From positions 45,131,490 through 45,195,489 of the forward strand of contig JAZBQD010000014.1 of the NCBI GenBank assembly GCA_036583965.1: a stretch of DNA of 64,000 nt, read 5' to 3'. Origin of the DNA: Prunella strophiata. Its lineage: Eukaryota; Chordata; Aves; Passeriformes; Prunellidae. The notes under the pieces were generated by a model. The model made no database searches, was not told where the DNA came from, and saw only the letters and a program-made list of their open reading frames with translations. Shown here one piece after another: positions 28,405 through 41,795 of this stretch (its first letter is position 1; each line of letters opens with the position of its first letter). The position numbers and the translations under genes are program-made.

Positions 28405-31400
28405 AGGGAAAAAAGTTTTCAGGAAAAGTTTTTAGCATTTGCCCTGATCCTTTCTACTTGTCTTTGTAATGTAATGAATGGATAGCACAGGAAAAGTGTC
28501 ACTGACAGAGAGGTGATTTCTCCAGCTTTAGAGAGCTGAAGTCAGATCTATTCCATTGTGGTGACCAAGTAACAAAACCCGTTTCAATCTACAGCTACAA
28601 CATTGGGGGTTTGAACAATTCTTAACCTTGTATTTGGGAGCATCTGTATGTCAGAGGAGACCCTTCTATTAAATATATCTGAACCTAACCCTAAATTGTG
28701 AGAACAGCAGCTGAGAATTAAGCTCTTGTTCTGGCTAGGTCATCTCTGCACATAAGCAGAAGCTTTAAAACTTCCCTGAAAGGATAAACTAATTGGAAAT
28801 TGATGATGACAATCAAAAACCTAACATGGTTTTTGACCTAGGATGGTAGTTTCAGCATGGTCTTGAGGATGTCCTCTTTGGATTATTCTTCAAAAATAAT
28901 GCTGTTTTCATTATGTCAAGCTTGCTATTTTCATCAGTAAAGTGTTTTTATAATGCAGAAGCATATCCCAATTAGCTTCAAAAAATCATTCTTGTGTTTT
29001 GTTACCTGAAAACAGGGAGGAAAGGATAGGAAATCACAGTTTTAGGATGGTAAATGTGATTATCTATACATAGCCCCAACATATAGACCATATTTCTAAA
29101 CTTTACTTTGGTACAGAAATAAAAAAAATATTTCAAAACTACTGAAGCTAATTTTGAAAATGCAGCTCTGTTCTGACAGTAATGGGAAAACTCTTAAACT
29201 ATAAAAGTTGTGGGTTCTTTTCTGTTATCAAAAATGCATAGAGGTACCTTGGATATACTTCAAGTTTGATTTGAGTAAAGGTTAACAAAGACATTCCTTT
29301 CCTCTCTGGAAAAGAAACAAATTATGTCTATCTGCCACAAAGCAAAGTAGCATTGACCTGTGATTTTGGCATTTTCTTTTAGCAGCTGAGTCTCTTTGCC
29401 TGTTGTTAGAGTTGTTTCTTATCTCCTTTCCCACATATCAATTATAATAACTTCTTGCACTCCAACATGTTGTCAAATTGCCTAACACTTTTCTGGGTAG
29501 CTGCTCAGTAGGGATATCTGTTTTGAACATCTAAGATCCTAAAGTTCTCTGAGTCATTCTCAAAACACAGCTGGAGCTGGTAGCCATGCCATTGTCCTAA
29601 ATAAAGATATTGGAATAGAGTGCAGTCTGAAATATAAGTGAATGAACAAAAGAAGACAGGGAGAAATTCTCTAGAGAGTCATACTGCACAGGATGTGTTA
29701 CATTGCAGGTATGCTGTGAATGATAATATTTTCATGGTTATTGCACTACATTTTAATTCAGCCTTCTTAATGATAAGTGTTTGTTTCTGCTATGTAGCAA
29801 ACCTGTAAAAAGAAATATGAAAACACTAATTTTATTTAAGTGTCATCTTCTTCTTGCTGTGTATGTGGCAATAAATCAGAACTTATTCTGATGACATTAT
29901 CAGCCATAAACATTACAAACTGACACATTTCCTACTATGCTCAGCATTATAATGAATTTAGAACACTGCACATTGATATTCAACCACTGTAAAATGCTTT
30001 CATTACAGGACATTTTTGTGTGCCTTCAGTCATGTACAAATCTAACAAGGAACAATCTGCATAGTTAAGGTCTAGTTTCAAATGTCAGTTACAATTCATA
30101 AACATCAATAAAAAGTATTTGTCCTAATAGCACTTGGAAGCAACAAAAAACAAACCAATTTTTGCTTCAGAATGGCATCATGAAATTATTGCTTAACACA
30201 CTGAGCACTCCATTGCTGTATATATGCTCTTTATTTTTAGAGATGTTTGGTGTACTTCAAGCCCAAACTTCATGCTTGTCAAGAATCATAAAAATTGCTC
30301 ATATATAAAAAACTCATTGTATTATTCCACTAACTGATATACTAAAGCTCCAAGCTTCCCTTATCTTTCATCTAATACAGAGTTTTGATTCATGTTTCAT
30401 GGTAGCATGCTAAGTTCAGTTTTTATAAATTTTATAGTGGAAGAAGAGGTATGAAGCAGATAAGAATTTTTTTTTGCTCAGTCTCAATGTTTGGTTTTAT
30501 TCTACAGCCACGTGTCTTGAACTGGTTTAGTAACAAACTTACATGGAGTTTATGACATAACCCCAAAACTTTTTGAAACAATGGGATGATGATTATGTCT
30601 AAATTTGACACCTACCAAAGTAAATAGCTGTTTCAAAATTGAAAGTCATGCTTATTTATTTCCTTATTTATGTATTAGCTCATAATCCATAATAAACTTG
30701 AACTTTAGGCAAGAAAAGTTAAGAGCAACCATATTACATTGTTGCCCTCTTGAGAAGACTAGCAAGCTGACAAGTACAATCAAATTCCCTGAAAAAGAAG
30801 AGGTTTTGCCCTTAAAAAATGTTTTAATTTCACTTACAAACAAACAGTGACTTCACAACAGCTTCTAGAAGGTTGGGCCAAGAATATAGATAAAGAAATT
30901 ATTATACTAGCTAAGTGCAGACTTTGAACAAGATGGTGTGAAACAGAAGACTGTCATGTAATGAATCTGTGCAAAGAACTAGTCTCCTCTGGAGGGATGA
31001 ACATGAAAGTAGGAACTGGGACAGTCACTCAGCTGGTAGGCCAGAAAGAAGCTGTGTTTGGAGTGGGGGTGCAGAGGACAGAAAAAAAAGAGGAATTGGC
31101 TCACCATTATGTGTTCTTTAAATCTTTTTTCTTTTACTGTCAACAGTCTGTTTCAAAGAACCTCCTTTTCAAATGCTGCTGCTTCAAAGGGAGTTAACAG
31201 CTACTGTTGTTACCTGTTTCTGTATTTCAGGCATCAGAAATCCCTGCAGTAGGTCAGAAGCAGGGAGAAATTTTAGCTATAAAAAGAATTCCTTATGTGG
31301 GTCTAACTTGCAGCACCTAAATGTATAAATAGAACAAGAAGCAGAACTCCTGACTCACAGTGGCCTCTCTCCTCTACAGATACATATACTTTTTCCTGCT

Positions 31401-33643
31401 TGTCTAGCCCCAGTAGTTTTTTACATGCTCCTCTCTGAGACATAGAGTAGAATGTACTATGTTGACTTCATGATGAAAATATTCAACTGACTTCATACAT
31501 GTTTGAAATCCCACAGGATAAAGAAGGCCAAGAGCTGAAGTTTGCTTGGATGCCAAACTACTCCTTTATAGACAGTAACATTTCCTTTATGGCTATTTTA
31601 AGCCCAAAGGGTTGGTGCTGATAAAGTCTATCCAAGAGTATTAATCTTTCCCTGGTTTTAGGACATAATGTAGAGAAACCTCACCAGGTAGATTCTGATA
31701 GATCTTCTTCACATTCCTCCTGCAGGCAAGGAGAAAATGGGAAGTTAAACCAGGCAACCACATTAAGCCTTTTTCTTTAGTTTGGTTTGTTTGGAATTTT
31801 TAATTACATTTTCTGATCATGGGAGCTTTAGCATTCATTTTCTGAGCTGCTTAGTTCTTGAGCTGTTGTAAAAGAAGTCAAGCATTGAATTGTGAGTCTA
31901 AACTCCTGTGTAATATCCCTGCTGGGTTCCTTAGACTCAGGTGCTACAGTGCCTTACTTACTAGTGCAAAGTGTCCAGCAAATAACTAAATAGATCACCT
32001 TTGAAAAATATTAGAATTAAACAGCTTTGCATGATAAAAATTGAACAGAAAGCTACCACTATAATTTTTCACTTCAGAAAGAAAAACTACATATGGAAAT
32101 AAAATAGTTACAATTATAGTCAGAAAGAAACTGAAGTGAGTTAATATTCAAATTCTCTGACAGACAGTACAGAAAAAAAGAAACCTTATGTGAGAAAAAC
32201 TCTATTAATACTGATTTAAAAGGCTAAAAGGTGCTAATAAACAGTAAATGTAAGCGATTGTTAGAAATGTTAAAAAAATAACATCCAAAACCAATGATAA
32301 TGGAAAAAAATACACAAAAAAACCCTCAAAAACCAAAGAAACCTCCCTCCCCCCATAGTTATTCAAAAGATAAAGTTTAGGTCTGAATGAAAAAAGTGGG
32401 AGAAAAGAGAATATATGATGGTGAGCTAAATGTTGGCGCTTTGAAGTGTTTAGGACTGACTTACTTACATCATTAAAACTTCTAATAGAGGATTTTTAAG
32501 CACAGGAAGTCAGGAAGACAGTCAAAGATTTAATGAGGTTCAAAAGATGATACAAGTGCTAAAGAAACACTCAAGGAAGAAATCTGTATAGCAGAAAAGC
32601 TAAAAATGTAGTGTATTTGTACTCCTAATGTATCTCCATAGTAGTTCTTTATTTTTTTAATCAGGGAAAACTTTAGGAACAGTCTCAAATTAAAGTGCCA
32701 GTAAATGGCTATTAAGATAAACCAATAAAAAGATTAATAAGACATTGACATGAAGAGATGATATTCAGCCAGGAACACTAAAGGTAATCAAATATGAAAT
32801 TGCTAACTTCCAGTTAAAATCAGAAGGATGGAAAGGATCAAATAGGACATCAATTTTAAAAGACTTCCGGGAAAGAACTAGGAAAATGAACTGACAAATC
32901 TGATTTAACTTCAGGCAAACTGTAAAGATTGGAACTCTAAGACCGGCAGGGGGGGGAAAAGAGGAGAGAGAGATGGAGAGGGAGATGGAAAAGGATTCTT
33001 TTCAGAATCAATGGAGATATAGAGAGAGCATACTGTCCATCTAAAATCAATACAATGCTCTAAAGAAGTTAGTGGCTACTCTGGGAACATTCCTAGGCAG
33101 TGGAGCTTGATTCTATTTACCAATAAACTGTTAGAATACTCTATGGAAGGCCAGTGACTCATGCCAACTGTCACTGTCCTGTTTGCAATTTAAAAGCTAA
33201 TATAATCCTCAAAGATGCATTCTCAACATGGAGCTACATGCTTTGGAGAATATGAAACAAAAACTGTGCCCTTTTCTGAGCTCAAGTGTCAGAGAGCAGT
33301 TGTAAGCACATTAAATATGTTGGTATTAATACATCCCTGAACTTTGAGGATAATGATCTAATTGTTAGAATGTGCATGTGTTTGAAGGGGTTTCATAAGC
33401 TTTTCCATCAAGGTACCCTACAGAAATGGTACCAATTCCAAAAATGAAAATCTGTACCTGGAGAGAGTAGAAAGGATGGCAGAAGGGCACTGGTCCTAAC
33501 TCTACGCACATAACAAAAGAATTTCATTTCACTGTAACTGATGTAGAAATATTTGATGCTATTTGGTGTCATTTAAGAAGGGTAAAAGGTTTCTGAAAGC
33601 AGCCAAGAAGGCAGAAAAACTGTTTGCTGTTACTGTAAATCAA
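28403..33643. other. Unique AT-rich region without a recognised gene
   Basis: No exon or named repeat was recognised. A purine-rich GA tract with a G run lies at about 32947-32993. The segment at about 29730-30010 looks like possible conserved non-coding sequence; see findings. Homopyrimidine 'cctccctcccccc' occurs at about 32342-32354. Confidence 0.55.
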
Positions 33644-33705
33644 TGAATGATAGAATTATTTAGGTTGGAAAATATCTTTTTCTCCAAAGTAACCTCAAGT
33701 CATTG
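33644..33705 (-). mobile_element. Short CR1 LINE 3'-end relic
   Basis: The sequence 'gatagaattatttaggttgg' followed by 'aaaatatcttttt' resembles the reverse complement of the CR1 3' end, where ATTCTATGATTCT repeats precede a 'ccaacctaaa' block. Only about 60 bases are recognisable. The copy is strongly diverged, so the assignment is less certain than for the longer pieces. Confidence 0.6.
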
Positions 33706-34560
33706 ATTAATGTAAGAATTTTATTAGGCCCTTGGGTCTTTAACATTCACTTATAGTTCACAGAAAAGAAAATTATATTTGCTTTTTTCAGTGTAACATG
33801 TTCAATAAACAGTAATGGGGTAATGCCACTTTGGCTTCAAGCAGACATACTTCAAGTTACATACTCACTACTAAAGCTTCAAAAGAACAGAAACTGAAAA
33901 AGACTATTAGGTATCAATGCCTGAAGTACAGCTGAAATGTGTAACATGAAATTGAACTGAAATTTAGAAAGAACAAAAGTGATGTACAAAATAACGTAAG
34001 AAAATTTCATATTTAATAATAAGTCTTTTGATTATATGGAAAAGTAAAAACTCATAATAAGCAAGTAAAAAATTCTATTAAGTAAGTAGTAAATATTTAA
34101 CATTCTATAAATAAAAATCAAAATTAAAATGCAATTTATACCTAATCCAAAAACTACAGTAAAATATAGAATAAAATAGTTTATAATCTGAAGGTAAGAA
34201 TAAAACTCCTGCATTCCTAGACCGTTATAAAATTAGCAAAGACCTTGCTGGACCAAAAAGAACCTCTGCTTCCTCTGGTATTTTTCTTCAAAACATACTT
34301 GGATGCCAGGAGTAGAGGCATGAGGGAAAGGTCATACATAAGTCAATTTTACTTTCCAATTTTACTTTCTAGTTTTTGTCAGCCACCACTGTAGGGATTG
34401 CTTTGAGGTCACACCTGGACAAAAACCCCTTCGAATATACATTGATGATTCTAATTTGATTCAATTGTTTTTAATTTTTTTTTTCTGTGTGAAGAAATTC
34501 CACAGGTAAATTCTGAGTTGTGAGAATTTACAATTTTTTTCTGCAATTTAAACCTTTTGC
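33706..34560. other. Unique AT-rich gap between two CR1 pieces
   Basis: About 850 bases with very low GC in the first half (34000-34200). No gene or repeat was recognised. The flanking CR1 pieces are in opposite orientations, so this is not one interrupted CR1 copy. Confidence 0.6.
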
Positions 34561-34724
34561 ACAGGGAAATGGTTGAGTCACCATTCCTGGAGGTATTTAA
34601 AAGATGTGTAAATGCAGTACTTATGTACATGGTTTAGGGTTAGACACAACAGTATTAGGTAGCAGTCGGACTCAATAATCTTAAATGTCTTTTCCAACTG
34701 AAATGATTCTAGGATTCTATAATC
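34561..34724 (+). mobile_element. CR1 LINE fragment, 3' end
   Basis: This is a plus-strand CR1 3' end. Characteristic blocks are 'tggttgagtcaccattcctg', 'ggaggtatttaaaagatgtg', 'acatggtttagggtt', 'ggactcaataatcttaaatg', 'ttttccaactgaaatgattc' and a terminal 'aggattctat' repeat tail. Its 3' sequence differs from the copies at 451, 20522 and 58861, so at least two CR1 subfamilies contributed to this window. Confidence 0.93.
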
Positions 34725-36498
34725 AATTCTTTGTGAAAATAATAACAGTCATAGGAAATATGCCTACTTTGTTTTCAGAACTTACATATCTTGTACTGAC
34801 TGGATTAAAAGCACAAACACTAGATAATTGCTTCATGTGCTGCTTTGTAAAATAAGAGATGTAGCATGTGATCCATGCAGATAATTATATTCCCTTATTT
34901 TCTTGGTCTATCAGCCAATTTATTTGTAGAAAACAGGAACGTTTTAATCCTTTTATCATTTTTGTCAGATGATTACTGGACTGTCACAGGCAGTCAGTGT
35001 TGGAGTTTAATAAACGCAAGATAGAAAAAAAAAATATTTCAAACACTTACAAAAGTAGTATTTTTTTTTCCTATTTTTTAATAACTTCTCTGAATCCAAA
35101 GGCAATTTCTTCTACTTCCTTCCTTGTGTTTTCATTTTATTGCAACAATTATTTTCTTATTTCACAACTGCATCTTTAACTGGCCAGAGTGTGATGAAGG
35201 TGTAATCCAATTCAACTGAGTCTTGACCTCAGCTGAATTGACCTCATTTTATTAACAGTAGACCTTGTATTATTTTGTTAGCTATGGTGGCACTCTTTTC
35301 AGCACATAATTTGCCTTCACTTCATCCTCCTGAAAACTTCTTCTGACTTCTTTTATCCAGTAGAGCACTAAAATAAAGGAGGTGGTTTCCAAAAAATCAC
35401 AGGCAGAAGTAAGAAAAATTGAAAGGACAAGGACATAATGGTAATATCTCTGAGCCATGAAATACAATGGAAGACCTGTCCAAGGACATATTTCACATCA
35501 TTACCCTCATCTTACCATAACCATCTGTCATATGTTCTTCAAGAGCTAGCTTTAAAACTTTCATACATTAACAATTCAACTTAGTCTTTAATGATATGCA
35601 ATGAAATTGCCTGAACCTTTTTCACAGCTAAGAAACTTCAGGCTGATATCCTCTCTATGTGTGTCTCCTGAAGACATTGCACTAAGGGCATATATGGCCC
35701 ATTCTGGTTTTCTTCTCCTAGAGATGATATCTATAATTTTTCTGAGAAGTCAAACTGAGCCAAACTATGGCACCTACAAACTGCTTTGCAACAACAACTC
35801 TTATAATGAGAACAAGAGCATATTTTGCAGTAATAAAAAATGACAGACCAATTACAGTGAGCTTTAACTTTTATAGGTAAATTACACACAACAGATTTTA
35901 TTAGTTCTAAAATAATGATTGTTATCAACCTGTCCTTTTATTATCTCATGTCTGCTAAACCCATATTGTTCAGTTGATTAACACCTCCCAACTTTCATAG
36001 ACAAGTGTAACATAAAACATAACAGCAGTAACAGCAATTGTACTATAAATACAGATCTAGTACTAATACAAGATGTCATTAGTTATACAGTTTTTTAATA
36101 TTAAAGAGACCCACTCCATGGTATAACAAATTACTAGAGGAAGTTTTGTTTTAGTTTTTTTTTCTGTTTTTTTTTTTGTTTTGTTTTGTTGTTTTTTTTT
36201 TTTTTCTGATATAATAAATTCAGCTTAAAAAATATTTCAGAAGTCCCAAAGTCCAATATCTGCCAATGAAAGATTGTTCTCAACTGTATTTTTTTTTTCT
36301 GTGCAATTTAAATTATGAAAGTTCTTGAAATATTGCTTTCATTTCCACAGAAACAGTTTTAAAACACAGATGACTGATCAAACAGCAGGGTATATTCACT
36401 AATCCAGTGTAGTTCAGCTGTTAATAAGAGAATGTATGTTCTCCATAAAGGCTACATTTGGCTCAGTTCAAAAAGTCCACTGTTAAGTATCTGATTTG
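34725..36498. other. Unique AT-rich sequence with a T-rich simple repeat
   Basis: No gene was recognised. A T-rich tract with embedded GTTTT units covers about 36142-36207. Open frames here, up to 80 codons, show no domain. Confidence 0.6.
36142..36207. repeat. T-rich low-complexity tract
   Basis: Runs of 8 to 14 T are separated by single G or C bases, with a few TTTTG units in the middle. It is ordinary low-complexity DNA with no sign of function. Confidence 0.85.
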
Positions 36499-37370
36499 TA
36501 GGATCACAGAGGTCATAGTGGGCCTTTGGACACCATGGAGTCCAACACTCTTGGATAGAGCACTATCAGCTACACCAGGGTGTCCAGGTCTCTGTCCTCT
36601 CAGGGTTTGAATATCTTGAGGGATGCAAACTGCACAGCCTCTCTGGACAACCTCTTCCAGCATTGGACTTGTTTATTCTTATGATAATACGAAATTTTAC
36701 TGCTATTCAATTTCTATCTCTTGCCTTCTGTACTGTCAGTGGGCACCACTGAGAAAGATCTACCTCCCACTTCTTCATTAATTCCCATCAAATATTTATA
36801 AACATTGGCAGGACCTGCACCAGCCCATTGCTGGGCCCCCAAACCTTCTTCTGCAAAGTGAATTGTCCTACATATCTCAGTTCCCCTTGCATGAAAGGTG
36901 CTCCAGTCCCATAAATGTCTTTGCAGTCCTGCACTAGGTTGTCCCCAGTATGTACATGACTCTTCTGGCAGAGAGCCCACAACTGGACATGCTAAATAGT
37001 GCTGTGCAGAGGAGAAGGATCTCCTCTTTCTATCTGCTAGAAATGCTTTTCCTGCTTAGCATGCTGTAGCCCTTTTTTTCCACTCATGGGACACTTGTGA
37101 TTCTGGGTCAATTCACTGTCCATCAGGAACACCAAACATGTGTTTGCAAAGCTCCTTTGCAGACAATCAGCCTCCACTGTTTACTGGTGTGTGGACTTAT
37201 TCCTCTTCAGATACAGGACCTAAAACTTTTCTTTCATCAGTTTAATGGAGTTTGTCTTTGCTCCTTTCTTCAGCTTGTTAAGATTCTTCTGAATGGCAGT
37301 CCAACTTTTGTTTGAGTCTCTCCTTGACATTTTATTTTCATCTATAAACTGGCTAAAGGTGAATATTAAA
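36499..37370 (-). mobile_element. CR1 LINE copy, about 0.87 kb, minus strand
   Basis: This is the reverse complement of the 3' portion of a CR1 element. Read on the plus strand it starts with the inverted 3' tail ('ggatcacagaggtcatag') and continues through 'atggagtccaacac'. It then passes 'cactgggcaccactgaga'-like sequence at about 36738 and 'aaatatttataaacattggc' at 36789. Further on are 'ggtgctccagtccc' at about 36898, 'acaactggacatgct' at about 36977, and an 'atctataaactggct' block near 37340. The order matches a typical avian CR1 read backwards through the C-terminal part of ORF2. The copy is strongly diverged and has internal losses, notably around 36665-36715. No open frame survives. 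Confidence 0.85.
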
Positions 37371-38160
37371 GGTAGACTTTCTAATATGTGAAACACACTG
37401 ATTTAGCAGGGACCTGCTGAAAATTTGCACTCTTAATTTAAGTGTTAGTAAGGTAGGCATGATTTAAGGAAGTCAGTTTCTCTGGGCTTAGATCCTTGGA
37501 TAATTATAAACCAAATGATCCATCACTTACCAAGGATATGGACATACCTTTAGGATCCTATAAACACAACTACATGTGCTCAGAGAAATTTCTCTCTTGG
37601 GTCCTAAAAGTAGGATTCAGTGTCCTGAACAAACATTCTTCTCCCATTTTCAGCTGTCCAGTTGTACAAGTTGTTCTCTTAGGGGTGGCAAATATGATAC
37701 ATGGTATCAGCTATAAGGGTTCAACACAGTTTTAGAAAGTCAAACAGAAACCAAATGGGACACTTTAGCATATCTAAATTGGCACTAAATACAAATAGAC
37801 AGGCAAATAAATACTGTTTCAATATTTCAAGCATCCAAAGTATCTCAGGCTACATGGTAGGTTAGCTGGTATTTTCTGAAATCAGTCTTGAACTAGGTTC
37901 TTAAGCTCTGCTTAACTGGTTTCTTGAATGTCATTCTTGTATTTTGGAATATAATCTAATGCCTCTTAAATTTCCTGTAGAAAAGATAAAATATATTTAG
38001 GGACCTCAAAATAGTGTTTTATGTAACATTTCAAGGAATATAACCTTCACCTTGCAAAAAGGACTCTGACTTCTAATCTCCAAATGTCTTTAAGTAAGAT
38101 GGAGTAGACAGAAACCAGTTAAGTTCTTCACTTATAGGGTTATAACATGTTCTCTTTTCT

Positions 38161-38163
<3 letters not shown>
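37371..38163. other. Unique sequence without a recognised gene
   Basis: About 800 bases between a CR1 copy and a long T homopolymer. I recognise no gene and no repeat. Confidence 0.6.
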
Positions 38164-38205
<42 letters not shown>

Positions 38206-38219
38206 TTATTTTTTTTATT
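38164..38219. repeat. Poly(T) homopolymer (40 T) and AT-rich tail
   Basis: An uninterrupted run of 40 T (38164-38203) is followed by 'atttattttttttattt'. It is the longest homopolymer in the window, and its length may be unreliable in the assembly. No retrocopy is evident on the minus strand next to it. Confidence 0.9.
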
Positions 38220-38485
38220 TGCCTCTTACTCAGTGAATTCCAAATTCTGCTCTGGGATCCTGATGTCAGAGGAAAGTGATAAAACTGGAAATTTGGAAAT
38301 AATTATTTTTTGTATGCTTGTACACAACACGTTCTTCTAGGAAGATAAACATGTGGACTGAACTTTCTGAACTTTCTTTATGGTAAGAAGGGCATTAAAG
38401 CCAAATCTGCCTCACTCTCTGGATGTATACATAATCAGTAATGAAGGGATGAGAGATTTCTAAAGGAGAGTGAGAGACCTCTTTC

Positions 38486-38890
38486 TGTGGTAGGTTGTTC
38501 TTGACTGGACATCAGGTGCCCACTCTCACTCCTCTTCCATCAACAAGACAGAGGGAGAAAATGCAATGACAATCTAGTGAGTTGACATACCCACTAGTGT
38601 CACAGGCAAAACAAATTTGGCTTGGGGAGATGAATTCAATTTATTGCCAATTATTGGTACACAGAGTAGGATAAGAAATAATAATTAAACTAAGAACTTC
38701 TTTCCCCTACCCCTCCTTTTTTCCTGGGCTCAACTCGATTCTTAACTCTTCTACCTCCTCATCTTGGAGCCTATTGGAACAAGCTTCTTCCAACACAGGG
38801 ATAGTTTCTGGTGTCTTCTCACAGAAGCCACACATGCAACCTGCCCTGCTACCAAGACTGTCATGCCAAGGCAATATGCTCTGTTTGCTT
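38486..38890. mobile_element. Diverged LTR-type endogenous retroviral repeat (avian family)
   Basis: The segment begins with TGTGGTAGGTTG and continues with 'tggacatcaggtgcccac', 'gtgtcacaggcaaaacaaat', 'cttggggagatgaattcaat', 'ttattgccaatta', 'gagtaggataagaaataata' and 'cctgggctcaactcgattct'. I recognise this order from a high-copy avian LTR-retrotransposon repeat. The copy is clearly diverged, and the part from about 38760 on fades away. The 3' end and any target-site duplication were not found, and I did not resolve which strand is the transcribed one. No gag, pol or env reading frame is present. Confidence 0.6.
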
Positions 38891-41795
38891 AAATCCCTAT
38901 GTAGAAATGGAGGTCTGATTTATATTAAGGGTCTTCAACACCCCAGTTAAGAAAATAATAATTTTCATAGTATGGCTTATATATTTATCCTAATATACAT
39001 CTTCTTTTAATGCCCTTGTAGGAAGAAAAATTCAGCTTTTGACATAATGTAGGACACAAATATATCTGATTTTACCAAAGTAATAGAATTCTGTTAGCAC
39101 TGGAGAAGAAATTAATCAGGTGAGATGAATCCTATGATAAAAGCTTGGCAATTGTTCATAAAGGAATATTTGCCCCTGGGGCAAATTATCTACTGATTGT
39201 CACACAGAAACAATCTTTATATGAAGACAAATGGGCCCCAGAGTTCTAGTTTTACACAGGCTACCTCATCTCCTCAGTTCATACAGAGCCTCTTCATCCT
39301 CGTGCCTTGCAGGCCGCAGGATGTGGTCTGTCATATTTATTACACACCACAACAGTAAAAATGTTTGTTATTAAAACAAACCATAAAGCAGATGTATGAA
39401 TCCCAGAGAGAGTACAGACAGATTTTATGGTGTAACTTTGAACTCATTTTCGTGAATGAATCAAGTTGGAGCAGGATTTGAGTACAGCTAAAGCCAGGTC
39501 TCTAAACCTGCAACATGAAAATGCATCTTATTTTCATTTCAGTTGTAATAGCTTCATTGTGATTCTGTTAACCTTGCTGTAATCCAGGGTAACTAAATTA
39601 AAAGTTCATCTGCATGCATAATTAATTTTATATTTGATACTGGTCCTGTCACATTATATATTAACGACATAGTAAGCTAAGGACTGGCTTAAGGACTTTG
39701 CCTACTGTATAAATTTCTTTTAGAGCAAAATAATCCCTTTATTAATACTATATGTCTATCAGGGCTACACATATAATTTTGTTTGAAAGTCAGTCCTGGT
39801 TGTCTCCAAACCTTGAGGGAAACCATGTTTGAGTGGTAAATACAAGCAAAGTGTCAGAACATATGCAAATGCAAGTGCAGCTGCAAACATGTCTAGTTAA
39901 AATGTCTGAACACCTAATATGTTTATGCTTATGTGATGCATGTCTTCTAGCTACACAGCTTAGTAGAATATTTCTGAATTTTACTTGCATGAGGCCAATT
40001 GAGGAAATAAATTGTTGTCCTTGAGTTCAAAGCAAATAGGATTTTAAATCTGAATATCTGTGTAGAGATTCTGGTAGTATAAAACAATGGGAATAGAACA
40101 CCTTTTGCCAGAGAAAGGGACATGAGATTCTCGGGACATTAACTGGTGTCTGGATTCAGAGAAAAACAAGACAGAAAAGTGACCAGAACAGATCCAGCTA
40201 ATACCAGCTGTGCAGATATGGTTTCAGTGATGTGATTATGACAAAAAATAATTATGCATAAGTAAACTAGATAGTATTGGTTGCTTCTTGGACACAGACA
40301 CTAGTTGTAAAAGTACTCAGATCTGATTACTGAGGCTAACAAAGAGACAATTAAATGAGCCAAATAGAGGTTTGGCTGGTCATTTACAATCAGGACTCCT
40401 TCAATGATATTAAAACTCAGCCAAATAAAAACCCTCATAAAATCAGAAGCCAAAATACACAACCAGAACAGGCATAAAGTAAGAAATTTGATTAAAGCCA
40501 TTTGCCTTACAAATGGTGATGAAACAATTAAATGTACTTGGAGAAATCAGAATGTAAACTGAGGCAGAAGAGGAAGAATGAGAAGCATTGCCCATACTTA
40601 CAGCCCTTTAGAGCTAAAAAGAGCACTGCTTCTGCTTTGTGGGCTGAACAATGCCTCTCAAACGTGCATCAGAGGGTCACAAGTTTTCCTTTAGAGATTA
40701 CAAGCAGTATTGAAGATACAATCTTCAGTAATAATCTCTATCATTACTATTAGAAATTTTTGACTTATTTAGAGTTGAATTTTATAAAATACTTTTTCAA
40801 CCATTGACTTTTTATTCCTTTTTTAAAAATGTTGAAAGCCTTTCTTTTTCCATCTAAATATTTGCTCCATATTTAAGCACCCATACTCTTTGATCCAGTT
40901 ATTTTCTCACTGATTGCTATATTAGTTTATGAAGCTATACAGCCAAAGCCTTTCTCACAGTTCTCTGGATCATTTTAGAACTAATTTGAATTTTTACTAA
41001 TGATTTGTTGAATGGTGGATATCATAAGAATAAATGGTATTCCACCACAAGACTTACTTACTGTAACCATGGAGCAGGATAATTCAACTTTTTAAAGATT
41101 TTCTGTGGTAAATTTTACCAAGCATTACATTAAGAGTACATGAGACAATCATCTAACACAATCATCAAATACTTCAACTCACTCTTTTAAAAGACTAAAC
41201 ATTCAGTTTTGTAAATATAGACTCTTTATTATGCTACCAGATGCAATGCAACAGGACACTTTGTAACAGAAATGAAGTAAACACATCTTCAAGAGCTTCA
41301 ATCACTTTTGTAGCTGTGGTGAGTCTCATTATTCATTGAACCTGCAATCTGTTATCTGTGCATTTAACCACAATGATTTCAGTAGCATTACCTAGACAAT
41401 TTATAAAAAGGATTTATTGAATGTAGTAGAGGACACTTACCTAGAAGTGCTTATAAAGAGCTCCCTTGCAACACTTAAAGCTTTGGATCCTCCAGTAAGT
41501 ATTTTTTAAAATATATTATTTATACCTTCCTAATTTCAAATATTCTGAGTTTAAATCAAGTGTCATTTTGTGGTAGGTCAGATACCCTAGAGATGACAAA
41601 ATATTATGCCCCAAAATAATAGCATTTAGTAAAAGTGGGAAAAAAAAAAAAAAAGAAAGCAGTATGTTATTGTCTCATACTACAAACTAACCACAGAACA
41701 TTCTCATTGGCAGTGATGGGTGCTCCAAAATCATCTTTCATTAAAAAATATTTTCTTCATATTCTGGTTATAAATTATTAGGTTTGAAGTCTGGC
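38891..41795. other. Unique AT-rich region without a recognised gene
   Basis: No exon or named repeat was recognised. The segment at about 39530-39680 resembles possible conserved non-coding sequence; see findings. A run of about 16 A lies at 41640-41655. Confidence 0.55.

Noticed and set aside
28682..28695. 'cctaaccctaa' resembling vertebrate telomere repeats.
   Set aside because: Fewer than two units are present, so it is not an interstitial telomere array.
33644..34724. Two neighbouring CR1 pieces considered as one interrupted element.
   Set aside because: They are in opposite orientations and both are 3' ends, so they are separate insertions.
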